A DNA stretch of 64,000 nucleotides from Symbiodinium natans (taxonomy: Eukaryota; Sar; Dinophyceae; Suessiales; Symbiodiniaceae). A program made the position numbers and the translations under genes. The notes under the pieces are model-generated. The model had not been told where the DNA came from. It searched no databases and was given only the letters and a program-made list of their open reading frames with translations. Shown here piece by piece: positions 20,389 through 33,600 of this stretch (the first letter of the stretch is position 1; every line of letters begins with the position of its first letter). The DNA lies in NCBI GenBank assembly GCA_905221605.1, contig CAJNDS010001813.1:482934-546933 (forward strand), read 5' to 3'.

Positions 20389-23300
20389 CTGGCTAGGGAG
20401 GGCCTAAACCCTAAACCCGAAACCCTAACCCTAAACCCTATAAACCCTAACAGCCCCTAAACCCTAACAGCCCCAAGGGCCTTAAAAACCTAAAACTCTA
20501 AACCCCGAACCCTCAACCCTAAAACCGTGCTTGCGTGGGCTCTTTACACAGCCAGTTCTCAAAAAGCACGGTCCCTTTTTGGGAAATATTTGGGGCCCCC
20601 TTATTATCAGGAGCCGAACAAAAGTATTCTGGAGAACTCACCTTGGGAGGTTCCCCCTTCTACTAACAGTCCTTCATAGGGATGATAGTACCCCTAATTT
20701 CATCCCTATTAAGGACTGTTAGTACACGGGGAAACATCCCAAAACTCACCCTAAACCCTAAACCCTAAACCCTAAACCCTAAACCCTAAACCCTAAACCC
20801 TAAACCCTAAACCCTAAACCCTAAACCCCCTTCAGGTTGTCTGTCATTCGGAGCGGCCTGAAGAGCGGTTGGTCGCCCTTCCGACTCAGGGCCTGGGCGC
20901 TCGCTTTTGGAGGGTTTAGGGTTTAGGGTTTGGGGTTTGGGGTTTAGGGTTTAGGGTTCGGGGTTTAGGGTTTAGGGTTGAGGGTTTGAATTTATAGGGC
21001 TTGCGCTTGGTAAATCCCAAGCCTGCCCAACCTCCCAAGCCCTAAACCCTAGAACCCTAGAACCCTAAACCCCAGAACCCTACAACCCTAGAACCCTAAA
21101 CCCGAAACCCTAAACCCTTCACCCTAAATCCCCCTAGAACCCTAACTTCCAGACCCTTGAGTCCAAGAACCGGACGCCCTAGCCGCTGACGGCTCAGATC
21201 GTTCACTGCGATGTGCTTGAAAGAAGCACCCGAGAAATCAAAGAGGTTCTTCCCCTTTTTTTAGGGGACTATAGGTCTTGTGTTCTTTGATATTTGCGGG
21301 GGGTGTTCTCGCGTAAAGAGTAGCTAACTAAAGCCTGAACCCTCAAGGCCTGGTGCAAACGGTCCAGGGCTGCTAACGCCCGCGTGACCAAGCTTATCGC
21401 TAATAAGCTTCGAGGGCAAGGCCCAGGGTTCAGGGTTCAGGGTTTAAGGTTTAGGGTTTAGGGTTTAGGGCCCAGGGTCTTTGGGGTCCTGATTATTTGG
21501 TGGCCTCTCGTACTAGGGGTACCCAAAAAGGGACCATAATTTAGAGAACCGACCATGTGATATCCCCTAAACCCTAAACCCTAAACCCTAAACGCTACAC
21601 CCTAGACGCTCCCTTAGCATGCAGTCTGGCGGCGCAGCAGCTCCTTGACAAACGCCAAGGCCTTCCAGGCTGATTGACGCGTGTGGTGTGAGGGTATGGT
21701 GCCTAGGTCAGGGTTTAGGGTTTAGGGTTAGGTTTTAGGGTTTAGGGTTTGGGGTTTAGGGTCCAATGCCCACAACCGACTCCATAACTTAGGGCCTTTC
21801 CAAGGGGCTGTTGGGGGCATAAAAGCCCATCCAGGTGTCTCGATTTGGGGATCCAGGTTTTCATGGGTTTAGGGTCCGCTACCTTCCTTTAAAGGGTTGT
21901 GAAGTACGGGCCCTTGGGGTTTTAGACGGTAGAGAGCGTATGAGGGTTTTTTTTCCACAACTAAGGGCTCAGATGAAAAGAAGGGGCCATGCGACTGCCC
22001 TGAAAAGTGAGCTGAGGCTTCATGGGGCGGAGGGTCGGTCGACTTGAGATCGAACAAACGAGCTCAAGACCTCCTGCTTCATGAAGGAGCAGCCCTCGCA
22101 TGATAGGGTTTAGGGTCTTTGGCTTAGGGCTTAGCGGGTTTAGGGTGCTAGGGATGGGAGTATGCATTATACATTCATTCAAGGGGGATTGGGCTCTCTG
22201 GAATCATGCCCACCAACTCCCTCAACCTCTGCGATTCAATGCTCGGGGCTTGGGTACGCCCATGATGTGCAGTTTTAGAGACACGAAATCCCTGAGGTGA
22301 CTCGGACTATACTGACTAGAGACACGCCATCGGGTTTGGGGTTCAGGGTCTAGGGTTTAGGGTTTAGGGTTTAGGGTTTAGGGAGAATCTGAATCAGCCC
22401 ATCGTCCACCCCTGATCTACAAATCCCCCTCTCAAGTGATGCCTTTGAATTCGTTTAGGGATAGCTAGGCAAACAACGAAGGTTGGGGCAGAAGGGTCTA
22501 ACACTAAACCCCAAACCCTAAACCCTGAACCCTACAAGCCCTAAAGTCCTGAAACCCTAAACCCCTTGAAACCCTGAAACCCCTCAAAACTCCTCAAAAC
22601 CCCTCAAAACCCATTAAAAAAACACCTAAAACCCTGAAACCCCTTAAACAACCCTAAAAACACCCCAAAATCCCAAAAACACCTAAAGGCTCTAAAAACC
22701 CCAAAAGCACCTAAAAGACTCCAAAAAACATCTAACAATTCCTGAAAATCCCTAAAAACCCCTGAAAACACCTTAAAACACCTAAAAAAACACTAAAAGA
22801 ACCCTGAAAAAACCCTAAAAACCCTAGCCCGCCTTTGGGCTAAAAGGGTTTAAGGGTTTAGGGCCCTTAAACCCTAAACCCTGAAGTCCTGAAGCCCGCC
22901 TTCGGGCTAAAAGGGTTCCACTTCTGCTCCGAGTAGTCCATCGGGACGCCCGTTTTGATCTGCCCAACATGGAGACGGGCTTAGGGGGTTAAGGTTTCAG
23001 GGTTTCCCGGTTTCAGGGTTTCAGGGTTTCAGGGTTGATGGGAGCAGGTTAAGGTTTAACCCGAAACCCTAAACCCTCAACAGTTGCCGAAAGTGTTGAA
23101 GCTTGAAGGGTTCAGCGTTTAGGCCTACAGGAAGGGTGGAAGGATGTAAACCGTAAGCCCTGAGCCCTGAGCCCTGAGCCCTAAACCCTAAACCCTAAAC
23201 CCTAAACCCTAAGCCCTAAGCCCTAAAGCCTCAAGGTTGTGAGGGCTGTGGATGCTACTGCAGACTTTGGCTCTTGGGTGTCGCACCGCGCGACCCATAA

Positions 23301-24607
23301 CCCTAAACCCCAAGCCCCAAACCCTGAACCCCAAACCCTGAACCCTAAACCCTAAACCCTAAACCCTAAACCCTAAACCCTAAACCCTAAACCCTAAACC
23401 CTAGCCCTAAACCCCAAACCCTAAACCCTGAACTCTAAACCCTAAACCCGAAGCCCCAAACTCCAAGTTTGTAGAGCCGAAGCCAGGCACGCAGCGACCG
23501 CCAGGCCCCAGAAGTCTAGGGGTTCTTCCTTGGACCCTTAAGGTTGTACCCTTGGGTTTTGGGGGTCCCTTTCTAAGGATCCCTAGGGGAATATAAGAGC
23601 CATATTAGGAGTATATTAAGGGGAACCTTTAGGGGTACAACCTTAGGGGTACGAGTCTTCATCCCTTGAAGAAGTCCACACAGAAACAAAAAAAGCGCTA
23701 CTTGGAGGTTCATGGTACTTAGTAAGTAACTAGGGTTTAGGGTTTAGGGTTTAGGGTTTAGGGTTTAGGCTTTAGGGTTTAGGGTTCAGGGTTCAGGGTT
23801 TAGGGGTGCTTAGTAACTAATGATAACTGTACTTATAACCCACTTATAAGCCCCCGAAGCGCCCGAATATGGTTATAAAGTACAGCAAAAAGCACAGTTC
23901 TAATGGGCTACTAAGAAGCTCTTGAGCCCTTCAGGGCTCTAGGGTTTAGGGTTTAGGGCTAGGGTTTAGGGTTTAGGGTTTAGGGTTTAGGGTTTAGGGT
24001 TTAGGGTTTAGGGTTTAGGGTTTAGGGTTTAGGGTTTAGGGTTTAGGGTTTAGGGTTTAGGGTTTAGGGGATCCTCCAACCCAAACGCTAACCCTTCAAC
24101 CCTTAACTTAAAGCCGAAGCCCGAACCCCAAAGCCGGCAGGGGATCCTGTTCGTAGTACTCGTCCACGCTCTGGAATGTCCAGAGGAAGTTGCCGGTGGC
24201 CTGTAGGTGGGGTCTAGGAGGCTGAGGGCTGAGAGTTTAAAGTGTAGGGTTTAGGGTTCAGGTTTAGGATTTAGGGTTTAGGGTTAGAGACCCCGCACCA
24301 TGTAGAGCGCGGCTGATAGAGTCGAGGGTGAGGTTGCGAAGCTCGTATTTGTTGGGGTAAGGGTTTAATCAGGGCTGGGGGTTGCTGTTTAGGGTGCCGC
24401 GAATATGAAATATCAAGATCGCTTCTTGGAGCGTCCGGCTGCTCTTCTGAAACTCCAAATCCCCTTAATTAAGGAATATACCTTAAATAATAATTTCAGG
24501 GATATTCCTTAATCCGCCGAGGCCTCGGGGCGGAGGTGTATAGGTTGTCAGAACAGGCACCCCCCTCCAAATCCAGCCACCCACCCCCCCCCGACCCCCC
24601 CCCCCCC

Positions 24608-24667
<60 letters not shown>

Positions 24668-27600
24668 CCCCCCCTTCCCCCCCCCCCCCCCTTTGAGGGG
24701 CCTGGCTCAACCCTACCCCAAAAAAACCCCAAAGCTTGAGCCCTAAGCCCTCAATCCTAAACTAACCCTCAACCCTAAACCCCAAACCATAAAACAATAA
24801 ACCCGGAACCCTAAACCCTAAACCCAACCCTTATTGCTTGGGGTCCAGCGACTTGGGCGCTGTGGAATCACCATGCTCACGCGGATGCGCTGGGCCGGGC
24901 CGAGGCGGGTCGCGTAGCGTTAAAATTAAGGGGTTTTGGAGTCTCTGGGTCTTCAAGTGCAGTGCAGTGACTGCCTTCGGCTGGTCCAAGCTACTTGCCC
25001 CGCATTGGTTTAGAAAACCAAATGGGGTTAAGGTTGCATTTTGCAACCACGTAAACCCTAAACCCTAAACCCTAAAACCTAAACCCTCGCCCTAAAGGTT
25101 TCGGGTTTGAGGGTTTAAGGGTTTACGGGTTTTAGGGCTTCGGGTTTAAGGGTTTAAGGGTTTAAGGGTTTAAGGGTTTAAGGGTTTAAGGGTTTAAGGG
25201 TTTAAGGGTTTAAGGGTTTAAGGGTTTAAGGGTTTAAGGGTTTCACGGTTCAAGGGTTTCAAGGTTTAAGGGTTCAAGCGTTCAAAGGGTTCAGGGTGAG
25301 ATTCCAAACAGGGGGCTCTTCTGGGGCTTCTAGTGATGTTTAGGTTTAGGGTTCAGGGTTCAGGGTTTAGGGTTCAGGGTTTTGGTTTTGGTTTCCGGGC
25401 CAGGGTAGTTCTCTAAATCAAGGGTCCATGAGGTTCGGTTTTCTACGTCAGGGGCTGAGGGCGTTTAGGGCTTCGGGTTTATTCCTGCCCTATTTTTTAT
25501 AATAATGTTATTACTATTATTAGTATTATTATTAATTTATGTGATTTTTTGGGGGGTCGGTACCCATGAGAATACGGGCCCTGATCTGTAGGGCCCTGAT
25601 TTAGAAAACAGTGGTGGGCCTTTGTCGAGGGGTTCAGGCTGGCTGTGCGATTCGGGGACTTTGGGTTGCGGTCTATAAGGTTCATGAGATACCGTAAACC
25701 CTAAACCCTAATCCCTACACCCTAAGCCCTAAGCCCTAAATCCTAAACCCTAAACCCTAAACCCTAGCTCTAAACCCTAAACCCCTAACGTGCCAACTCT
25801 CGCTTCATGCGCCAACGCTTGCTTCCCCCCAGCTTGTGCGTCCAAGTCTCCATCTTACAGCAGACGGCACCCACGCTCCAGATGTCGCAAAGACAGGTGT
25901 ACCTGGGTGTCGCCCCCCCCCCCCCCCCCCCCCCCCGCCCCCCAAAAAAACCCTAAACCCTAAACCCTAAACCCTAAACCCTAGACCCTAAACCCTAAAC
26001 CCCAAACCCCAAACCCTAAACCGTAAACCCTACTTGCAAAAACTTTGCCCCCCCCCCCCCATGGAAGCCTCAATGCCTCTGCATTCTATGCTCAAACCCC
26101 AAAACTACTACTTGCTTAAGAACCCCACAATAAACAAAAAAATCTTCTTCCTTATCTAAGCGCAATAAAGGGACTACTATTCTAAATGGCGGTTGCAAAC
26201 AGTAGTAAATACCCTACTATGACCATGTGCCTGTATGTGGCTCCAATGGGCAGCTTCAGTAAGTAGGACTAGGCGCGCCCCCAGGCCAAACACGGCCATC
26301 ACGGAGATTTTGGGCCGCTTCCGCTCTACAGGGGGTTTAGGGTTTAGGGTTTAGGGTTTTTTGGGATGTTCCCCCTTCTACTATAGCAATCCTGAATAGG
26401 GATGAAAGTGCCCCCGATTATACTCCCTATTGAAGACTGCACTGCCGGAGAACCTGTCTATACGGACATCCAACTTGTCCAAGCCACGCATTGGTAACAA
26501 CCTCTGGCGCCATGTAGCCTGCATCAGGCAGCGGATTAAGGTTCAGGGCTTGGGGTTCGGTATCCAGTCTAGCAGAGCAGAGGGTCCAGGTGGGTGCAGG
26601 TTTTCGGGGCTGGGAGGTTTAGGGTTTAGGGTTTAGGGTTTAGGGTTTAGGGTTTAGGGTTTAGGGTTTAGGGTTTAGGGCCCCAAAACCCTAAAGCCTA
26701 AACCCGGGTCAGCCCGCTCCCGCCTCAAAACCGCCGTTGCCTAAAGCACTCAAGGAGCTCAATACCGCCCAATTAAGGAAAACACGGCTTAGGGTTCAGG
26801 GTTTAGGGTTTAGGGTTTAGGGTTTAGGGTTTAGGGTTTAGGGTTTAGGGTTTAGGGTTTAGGGTTTAGGGTTTAGGGTTTAGGGTTTAGGGTTTAGGGT
26901 TTAGGGTTTAGGGTTTAGGGTTTAGGGTTTAGGGTTTAGGGTTTCAATTCTGGTAGGATCAAATATCCCCCAAAAAGGTTAAAGCGTGCAAGGTTGCGTA
27001 CTCAGCTACCTGAAATTGCAACGGGGATCATCATTGAATAAACCCTAAACCCTGAACCCTAAACCCTAAACCCTAAAAGCTTCAAGGTGGACTCTCACCT
27101 TGGGGGTAAGAGGTGGGTCTCTGGGGGAGCTCACCCTCGAACCTTGTAAGCCCGATGTTATAGGGCTCTTTAGGGTTCAAGGGGGGTTCAAGGGGGTATG
27201 TCACCCAAGGCTCCCGAATACTCCCAACGACTGCCTCAGGCTCCCTAAGCTTCCCTAAGCTTCCCACAGGTTCGCTAGGTACCTACCCCCCATGAACCCC
27301 CCCAAACTAAACCCTAAACCCTAAACCCTGAACCCTAAACCCTACTGTTTTCAGGCCATAGAGATTCCAAATAATTGGGCATCGCCTGAGCCCAAAACCT
27401 ACAACCTTAGCCACAACCACCATTTGGTCAAGCCCCGTCTGCTCTAACCCAACACTAAACTCAGCACTCAGAACCACCTTGAACCCCTAAACCCTAACCC
27501 TGAACTCCTTCCAAGCCCCAAGCCTCTTCTAAACCCTGAACCCTAAACCCTAAACCCTAAGCCCTAAGCACCAAACCCTAACCCTAAACCCCTTATGCCC

Positions 27601-30600
27601 TCAACCCCTCCGCCCTGAAACCCTGAAGAACCAGCTCTGGCCTGGCGAGCCGCAACGCGAGCTCATCATCCTCCCCCTGGTCAAGATTGGGGTTTAGGCT
27701 TCAGGGTTTAGGGCCAGGGTTTGGGGTTTGAGGTCTAGAGTTTAGGGTTTAGGGTCATGATTTGAGGGGGGATCCCTTTCAGGGGATTCTACTTTCAGGG
27801 GTTTCTTTTCTATTTGGGGTTTAGACAGGGGTAATTACCCCTATTTTGGGAAGTTCCCATTCGGGTTCAGGGTTTAGGGCTTGGGGCTCAGCATCTCAAG
27901 TCAAAGCATTCACGAGTCACTAGTCGCGTAGCTTGTAAAGCGACGGAGATGGAGACTGGGTCCCACAACATTAGGAAACAACTTCACTTTACATAGAAGT
28001 CCTCAACCCTACACCCTAAACCCTAAACATCCTTTCCAAACAGCCCATGGCCTGACAGCTCTTCAACCCTACAAGCCCAAGGCCCAGTGGGCCCTTCAGC
28101 TGAGGGTAGCTAGTATGGGCCCTTAAAGGGGAACCCCTTATATACCCCTTTTAGACCCTATACAACCCAAGGGCCCATACTTCAGAACCCTTTCAAGGAG
28201 GTGAGGGACCATATTCAGGGCTCAGAGAACCACCCTTAGGAGCCTTAGGCCCCGAAGCTCCTAGAAACTCTGAAGCCCAAGGGTTTAGGGTTTAGGGTTT
28301 AGGGTTTAGGGTTTAGGGTTTAGGGTTTAGGGTTTAGGTTTAGTGGGGTTTAGGGTTTCGGGTTTAGGGTTTGGCCCCTAAACCGTCAAGCCCGAAAATT
28401 TGGATCACTCCCGCGGACATGTGAACAATGCCTGCGAAAATTTGGCAAACGCCTGCGAGAATTTGGATAATGCCCACACAAGTTCGGAAACTGCCCGCGA
28501 AAATCTGGATGCCCGGAAAATTTGGATAATGGCAGCGACCCGCCAAGGGTATAGGATTCGATAACAAACTAAGTAGATATATGAAATATGAAAATATGTT
28601 AAAATGCATGTGTGAAGGAGGAGAGGTTCAGGGTTTAGGGTTCAGGGTCTCGGGTCTCGGGTCTCGGGCTCAGGGCAGTTTACGTTTCAACAGTTTTAGA
28701 CTTAGGCTGTTTTTCTGGATCATGGCGTGTAGAGGGTAACGTTTTAAGTGGTGGAAATTGCGGTTTCGGCATGAAGGTTTGTAGGTTTAGGATGTGGGTT
28801 TACAGAGTTTTGTGCAGTGTGGAGCTTCAGTTGTATAAGGATTTGGGGTAGGTTAGGGCTGAAGGCTTTGAGGTCTTCCGACAGGATTAGACGTCTAGGA
28901 ATCAGTTTCCACAAAAACGGTACTTGCAGTTTACAGCCATGCTTATGCTAAATTTCTATTCTTGGAGATCAAATAGACACCTATTTTGAGGCCTGAAGTT
29001 TCGGGTTTAGGGTTTAGGTTTAGGGTTGGCATCGAAAATTTGGCACTCCAGGCCGCCACATGAGTTCGGGTTTGGCCAAAACCCTAATCCCTAATCCCTA
29101 ATCCGAAACCCTAACTCCCCCCCACCCCACTCCCGTACATGCACCCACTAAACTCTTTAAGGAGCTTGTGTTCCACCCACCAAGAAGAGTAGGAAACCCT
29201 AAGCCCCAAACCCTATACCCTAAACCCTAAGTCCCAAACACCATGAACCCTCAAATTCTCCAACATCAGGGGGCTGAGCAAAGCGTTGCGGTGTGTAAAG
29301 TTGGGGGGGCCCGCCCTCTTCGTGAAGATCTCAGTGACGGAGACAACAGTCTCATTCTGGAGGCGTTCAAGAAACACAACATGGGCAGTAGGCCTTGCGA
29401 CTGCCAAAGCATTAGAGTGCGCGTTTCCAGCTTGCTTTGTAACACGCCTGGCCTGAAACGGCTGAGTGCTACCGAGCCCAAACGACCTGGTTGCACGATA
29501 GCAACAGCATGTGTTTGCTGTATGCTATACAAAAACGTAGGTCTTTGGCAGCTTGTCTGATTCATGTCCTCAGCCGACATGCCGGACGCTGCTGCGATGG
29601 CTCCAAGGATTTTTGGGGGGGTTGCGGTTTTAGGGATTGGGGTTTAGGGTTTAGGGTTTAGGGTTTACAGGGTTTAGGGGTTGAATTTGAACTGGCCGAA
29701 ACGCTCTTAACGGGCTTAATGCTGTTAAGTCGTGCAGGGCTATCGAGAGATGTAAGGTCTTAACGTGCAAGCGATCAAGGCCCGACCCAAAACCCTCAAA
29801 GCTTTGAAGGCCAAATTTGCGATTTCCCTTCCCCCCCCCCCCCCTATCGTACCCGCCGATTATCATCCCTACTAAGGACTGTTTGTATAAAGGGGGAACA
29901 TCCCAAGGCCCCAAACCCCAAACCCCAAACCCCAAACCCCAAACCCCAAACCCCAAACCCTAAACCCTAAACCCTAAACCCCCTCTAAATGCCCACCTCT
30001 GAAAGATTGTTGCCAGGTTGAAGTCTGTCAACTTCCATGTCAAAGGGTTCTGGTTCGGACCTGGATGAGGGGTTTAGGGTTTAGGGTTTAGGGCTTAGGG
30101 CTTAGGGCTTAGGGTTTAGGGATGTTCGCTGTTGAAACCATCCCATGACGGATGCATCTGGTCGACTGGCCCAGCACTTCTCATACTAAACACCAAAAAA
30201 TTAAAAGGGCTTCCACAGGCAAGCTTCGAAACCCTAAACCCTCAACCCCAAACCCTAAACCCTAAGCCTAAACCCTAAACCCTACACCCTAAACCGCTAA
30301 TGACTATCCGACGAAGGCACTACACCCGTCCTCAGCCTAGAGCCCTTAAGGGCTCTGGGGTTGGTTTCAGGTTTCGGGAAAGCCGCTGTTGAGTCTACCT
30401 GAGATGGCCAAAGGGCTCTGAAGCAGCACGTTGTCGGGCTTGATGTCGCGATGAGCGATCTTGTGGTGGTGCAGATACCTGGTGCTGCAGAGAACTTTGG
30501 AGAGAGCAGCTGAGAGAGGAGAGGGGGTTAGAGGAGAGAGAGAGGGAGAGAAAGAGAGGGAGAGAAAGAGAGGGAGAGAAAGAGAGGGAGAGAAAGAGAG

Positions 30601-33600
30601 GGAGAGAAAGAGAGCGAGAGAAAGAGAGAGAGAGAGAGAGATCAGACAAAGAACCATGAAGGTGACACAGAGAAGAGAGAGAGAGAGAGAGCGAGCGAGT
30701 GAGAGAGAGAGAGAAAGGGGTGCAAAAAAAGAGGGACTGTGACTGAGACTGGGACTGGGCAGTTGGCACGCCAAAGGTTTCAAAGGCGACGACATCTGCG
30801 AACCGACACACACGATCCCTGCTGGCACACAAAGATCCAAAACAGACACGGCAATGCAGGAGTCTGTTCGGGGCAGACTCGCGATAGTCACGGGCGAACG
30901 GCTGCGGTCTCCGAACGCCACGCGGCCACCGGCCCCGCATTCAGAGAGCCCCCAAATAAACAAGAACGGCGAAGGGTTTAGGGTTAGGGTTGGGCTTTGA
31001 TCTAGGGTTTAGGATTTATAAGGGAACCTCAACCCCGCCAAAAAAGGGAACAAGTGTACTACGGGGCATCCCAGTAAACATGATCCTCTTGACTCAATAC
31101 ACGGAAAAAATGAATATCCCAAGGGCCTACCTAGCATCCAAGCCCTAAACTACTATTTGCTTGAGAACCCCACATTAAAAAAAAGTCGCACACACTCACA
31201 CACACGCAAAATATACATCTCTCTCTCTCTCTAAATAGATATGTGTATATATATATATATATAATTTCCCTTATAAGGGTAATAAAGGGATTTCTATTTT
31301 GAAATTGTTTGGGGTTCTTAAGCAAGTAGTAGTAAACCCTAACCCAAACCCAGGTTCTTGGGGTCCGAGATGCACGACAGCACTGAGCTGCTGCCAAATG
31401 CATTGAGCCATGACCTGCGCCTTGCCATTCAGACCCTACACCCTAAACCCTAAACCCTAAACCCTAGCAGACCCAGGGGTCAAAGGCCCTTGAGGCTAAG
31501 GGTTTAGGGTTTAGCTTCGGGTTTCGGGTTTAGTAAGCCCCTGATTGAGGCCGCACCGGGCCGCGTGGAAGTACTTTCTGAAGATGGACTGTCTGCAAGA
31601 GCTTACCCCCCAAGTCGTGGCCACTCTCACATGGGTAGTGCCCTAAAATACTATATTTTTTTTGGTCCCCAATATCATACGGCACCCTTAAACGGACCCG
31701 AATTTAGAGAGAACTACCAGCATGCTACCCTAAACCCTAAACCCTAATCCGAGCAACGAGAACAGGTTCCTGGCAGCTCTTGTGCAGTTGAGGTTTTTCG
31801 AAAGTGAGCCCTACAACCCTGAACCCCCACACCCCTAAACTCTTAAACCCAGAACTAGTTCTATAGGGGAAGAAACCCTAAACCCTAAACCCTGAACCCT
31901 GAACCCTGAACCCTAAACCCTACCCGTTAAGGGCTTATACAAGATCGCTAGTTCTCCAAGTCCCTACTACGAGCTGGCAAGTTTAGTAGGATTTACAGAT
32001 GCAGCTCGCTACCCTCAGTCTAGGGGTTAAAGAGGCTCAGGGTTTAGAGTTTAGAGTTTAGGATTTGGGCTTGAGATGCGTCTTTCTGTTTCGGTGGCTT
32101 TGTTGGGTTGAGTTCAGGGTTTAGGGTTTAGGGTTTCTAGCGTTTAGGGTTTAAGGTTTTGGGGCTTAGGGTCTGGCCCCTGTCCAAACCGCTTCCTAGT
32201 GGCAGAAGGTGGCATATAGATGGACTGGCCAAAGTACGACTCCTCACCTCGCAGCATCTGGCGTCCCAACGCAAAGGGTTTAGCAGGTTCTAGGGGAGGG
32301 TTTAAGGTTTAGGGTTTAGTGTTTAGGATGTAGGGTTTAGGGTTTAGGGCTTAGGGTTGTTTAGGGTTTTGAGGGGTGGGGGCGTGGTGGTCGTCCCCCG
32401 ACAACTGGGAGCATCGGGAAACTCGCGCCCTTAGGGTGCTACATTGCGCTACTGTAGGGAAATGAATCCTTAGACCCTCAAGTGCCCTAAGATCTTGGGG
32501 CAGTTACACGGTCACTGGGGATTCCATATATACCCCTTACTTGAAGGTTCATGGTACTTACTAACCAATTATAACTGTACATATAACCCTACTTATAATA
32601 CCCCTAAAGGACCTTATAGGGGTTATCCCACTAATAAGTAGGGATATAAGCCCAGTTATAATTGGTTAGTAAGTACCATGAACCTCCAAGTACATACCCT
32701 ATGGAAGCCACGGGCCCATATTTCAGAACCCTTTGAAGAAGGGAAGGGGACCATGTGACTTCCCTTAGCTAAGCCCTAAACTCCAATACCCTAAGCCCTA
32801 AGCCAGGGAACCCTGAGGGGGCCAACTACTTCTTCATAAAACTCTCCCTGGGTTCTTCGGACATCCACTCCCCAGTAGGGTTTAGGGTTTAGGCTTTAGG
32901 GTTTCGGGCCTAAACCCTAAACCCTAAACCCTAAACCCTGAGCCCTAAACCCTTAACCGGAGTCGTTTTGGATACTTGCGACCTGTTGCAAACCAGCGGG
33001 AATAACACCTAGCAAGGCTGCGAGTCCAACTTTGCGGCCAAGTTCATGATAAGTGTTTTAGGGTTTAGGGTTTAGGGTTTAGGGTTTAGGGTTTAGGGTT
33101 TAGGGCTGCAAAGAAATCGCCTAGGCCCCCGTATCAGGCGACTGGCGCAAGAAGAGCGGGACTGACGGAGCTTGAGCAGATCCCTCGACCCCTCACCGCC
33201 CTAACCACCTACAACTTGGGATGTGCCCCGTTATACTATGGGTTTAAGGTTTAGGGTTTAGGGTTTAGGGTTTAGGGTTTAGGGTTTAGGGTTTAGGGTA
33301 AGTCCTTAGTAGGGGTATAAGGGGTGGTATAATCCCTCTTGAGGACTGTTAGTGGAAAGGGGGAACATCCCAACCTATAGCCCCTAAACCTTCCGAAGCC
33401 ATTTCATGACAAGGCACGGTCGTTCATCCACTGGAAAAGATCTCCGCCTGGCAGTCGGCAGCGATGGCAGCAGTAGTCGGTTTAGGGTTTATTTTCTAGG
33501 GTTTAGGGTTTAGGGTCTAGGGCTGCAATAGTTGCCCAGTCAGGGATTTTAGGGGGGTTAGGGGGGGCGGGGGTTGGGGTGGTTTTTCCCTGTGCAAAAC

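Noticed and set aside
30367-30963. 198-codon minus-strand frame rich in Ser/Leu
   Set aside because: Most of it is the CT microsatellite; only the last part is the real catalytic-loop exon.
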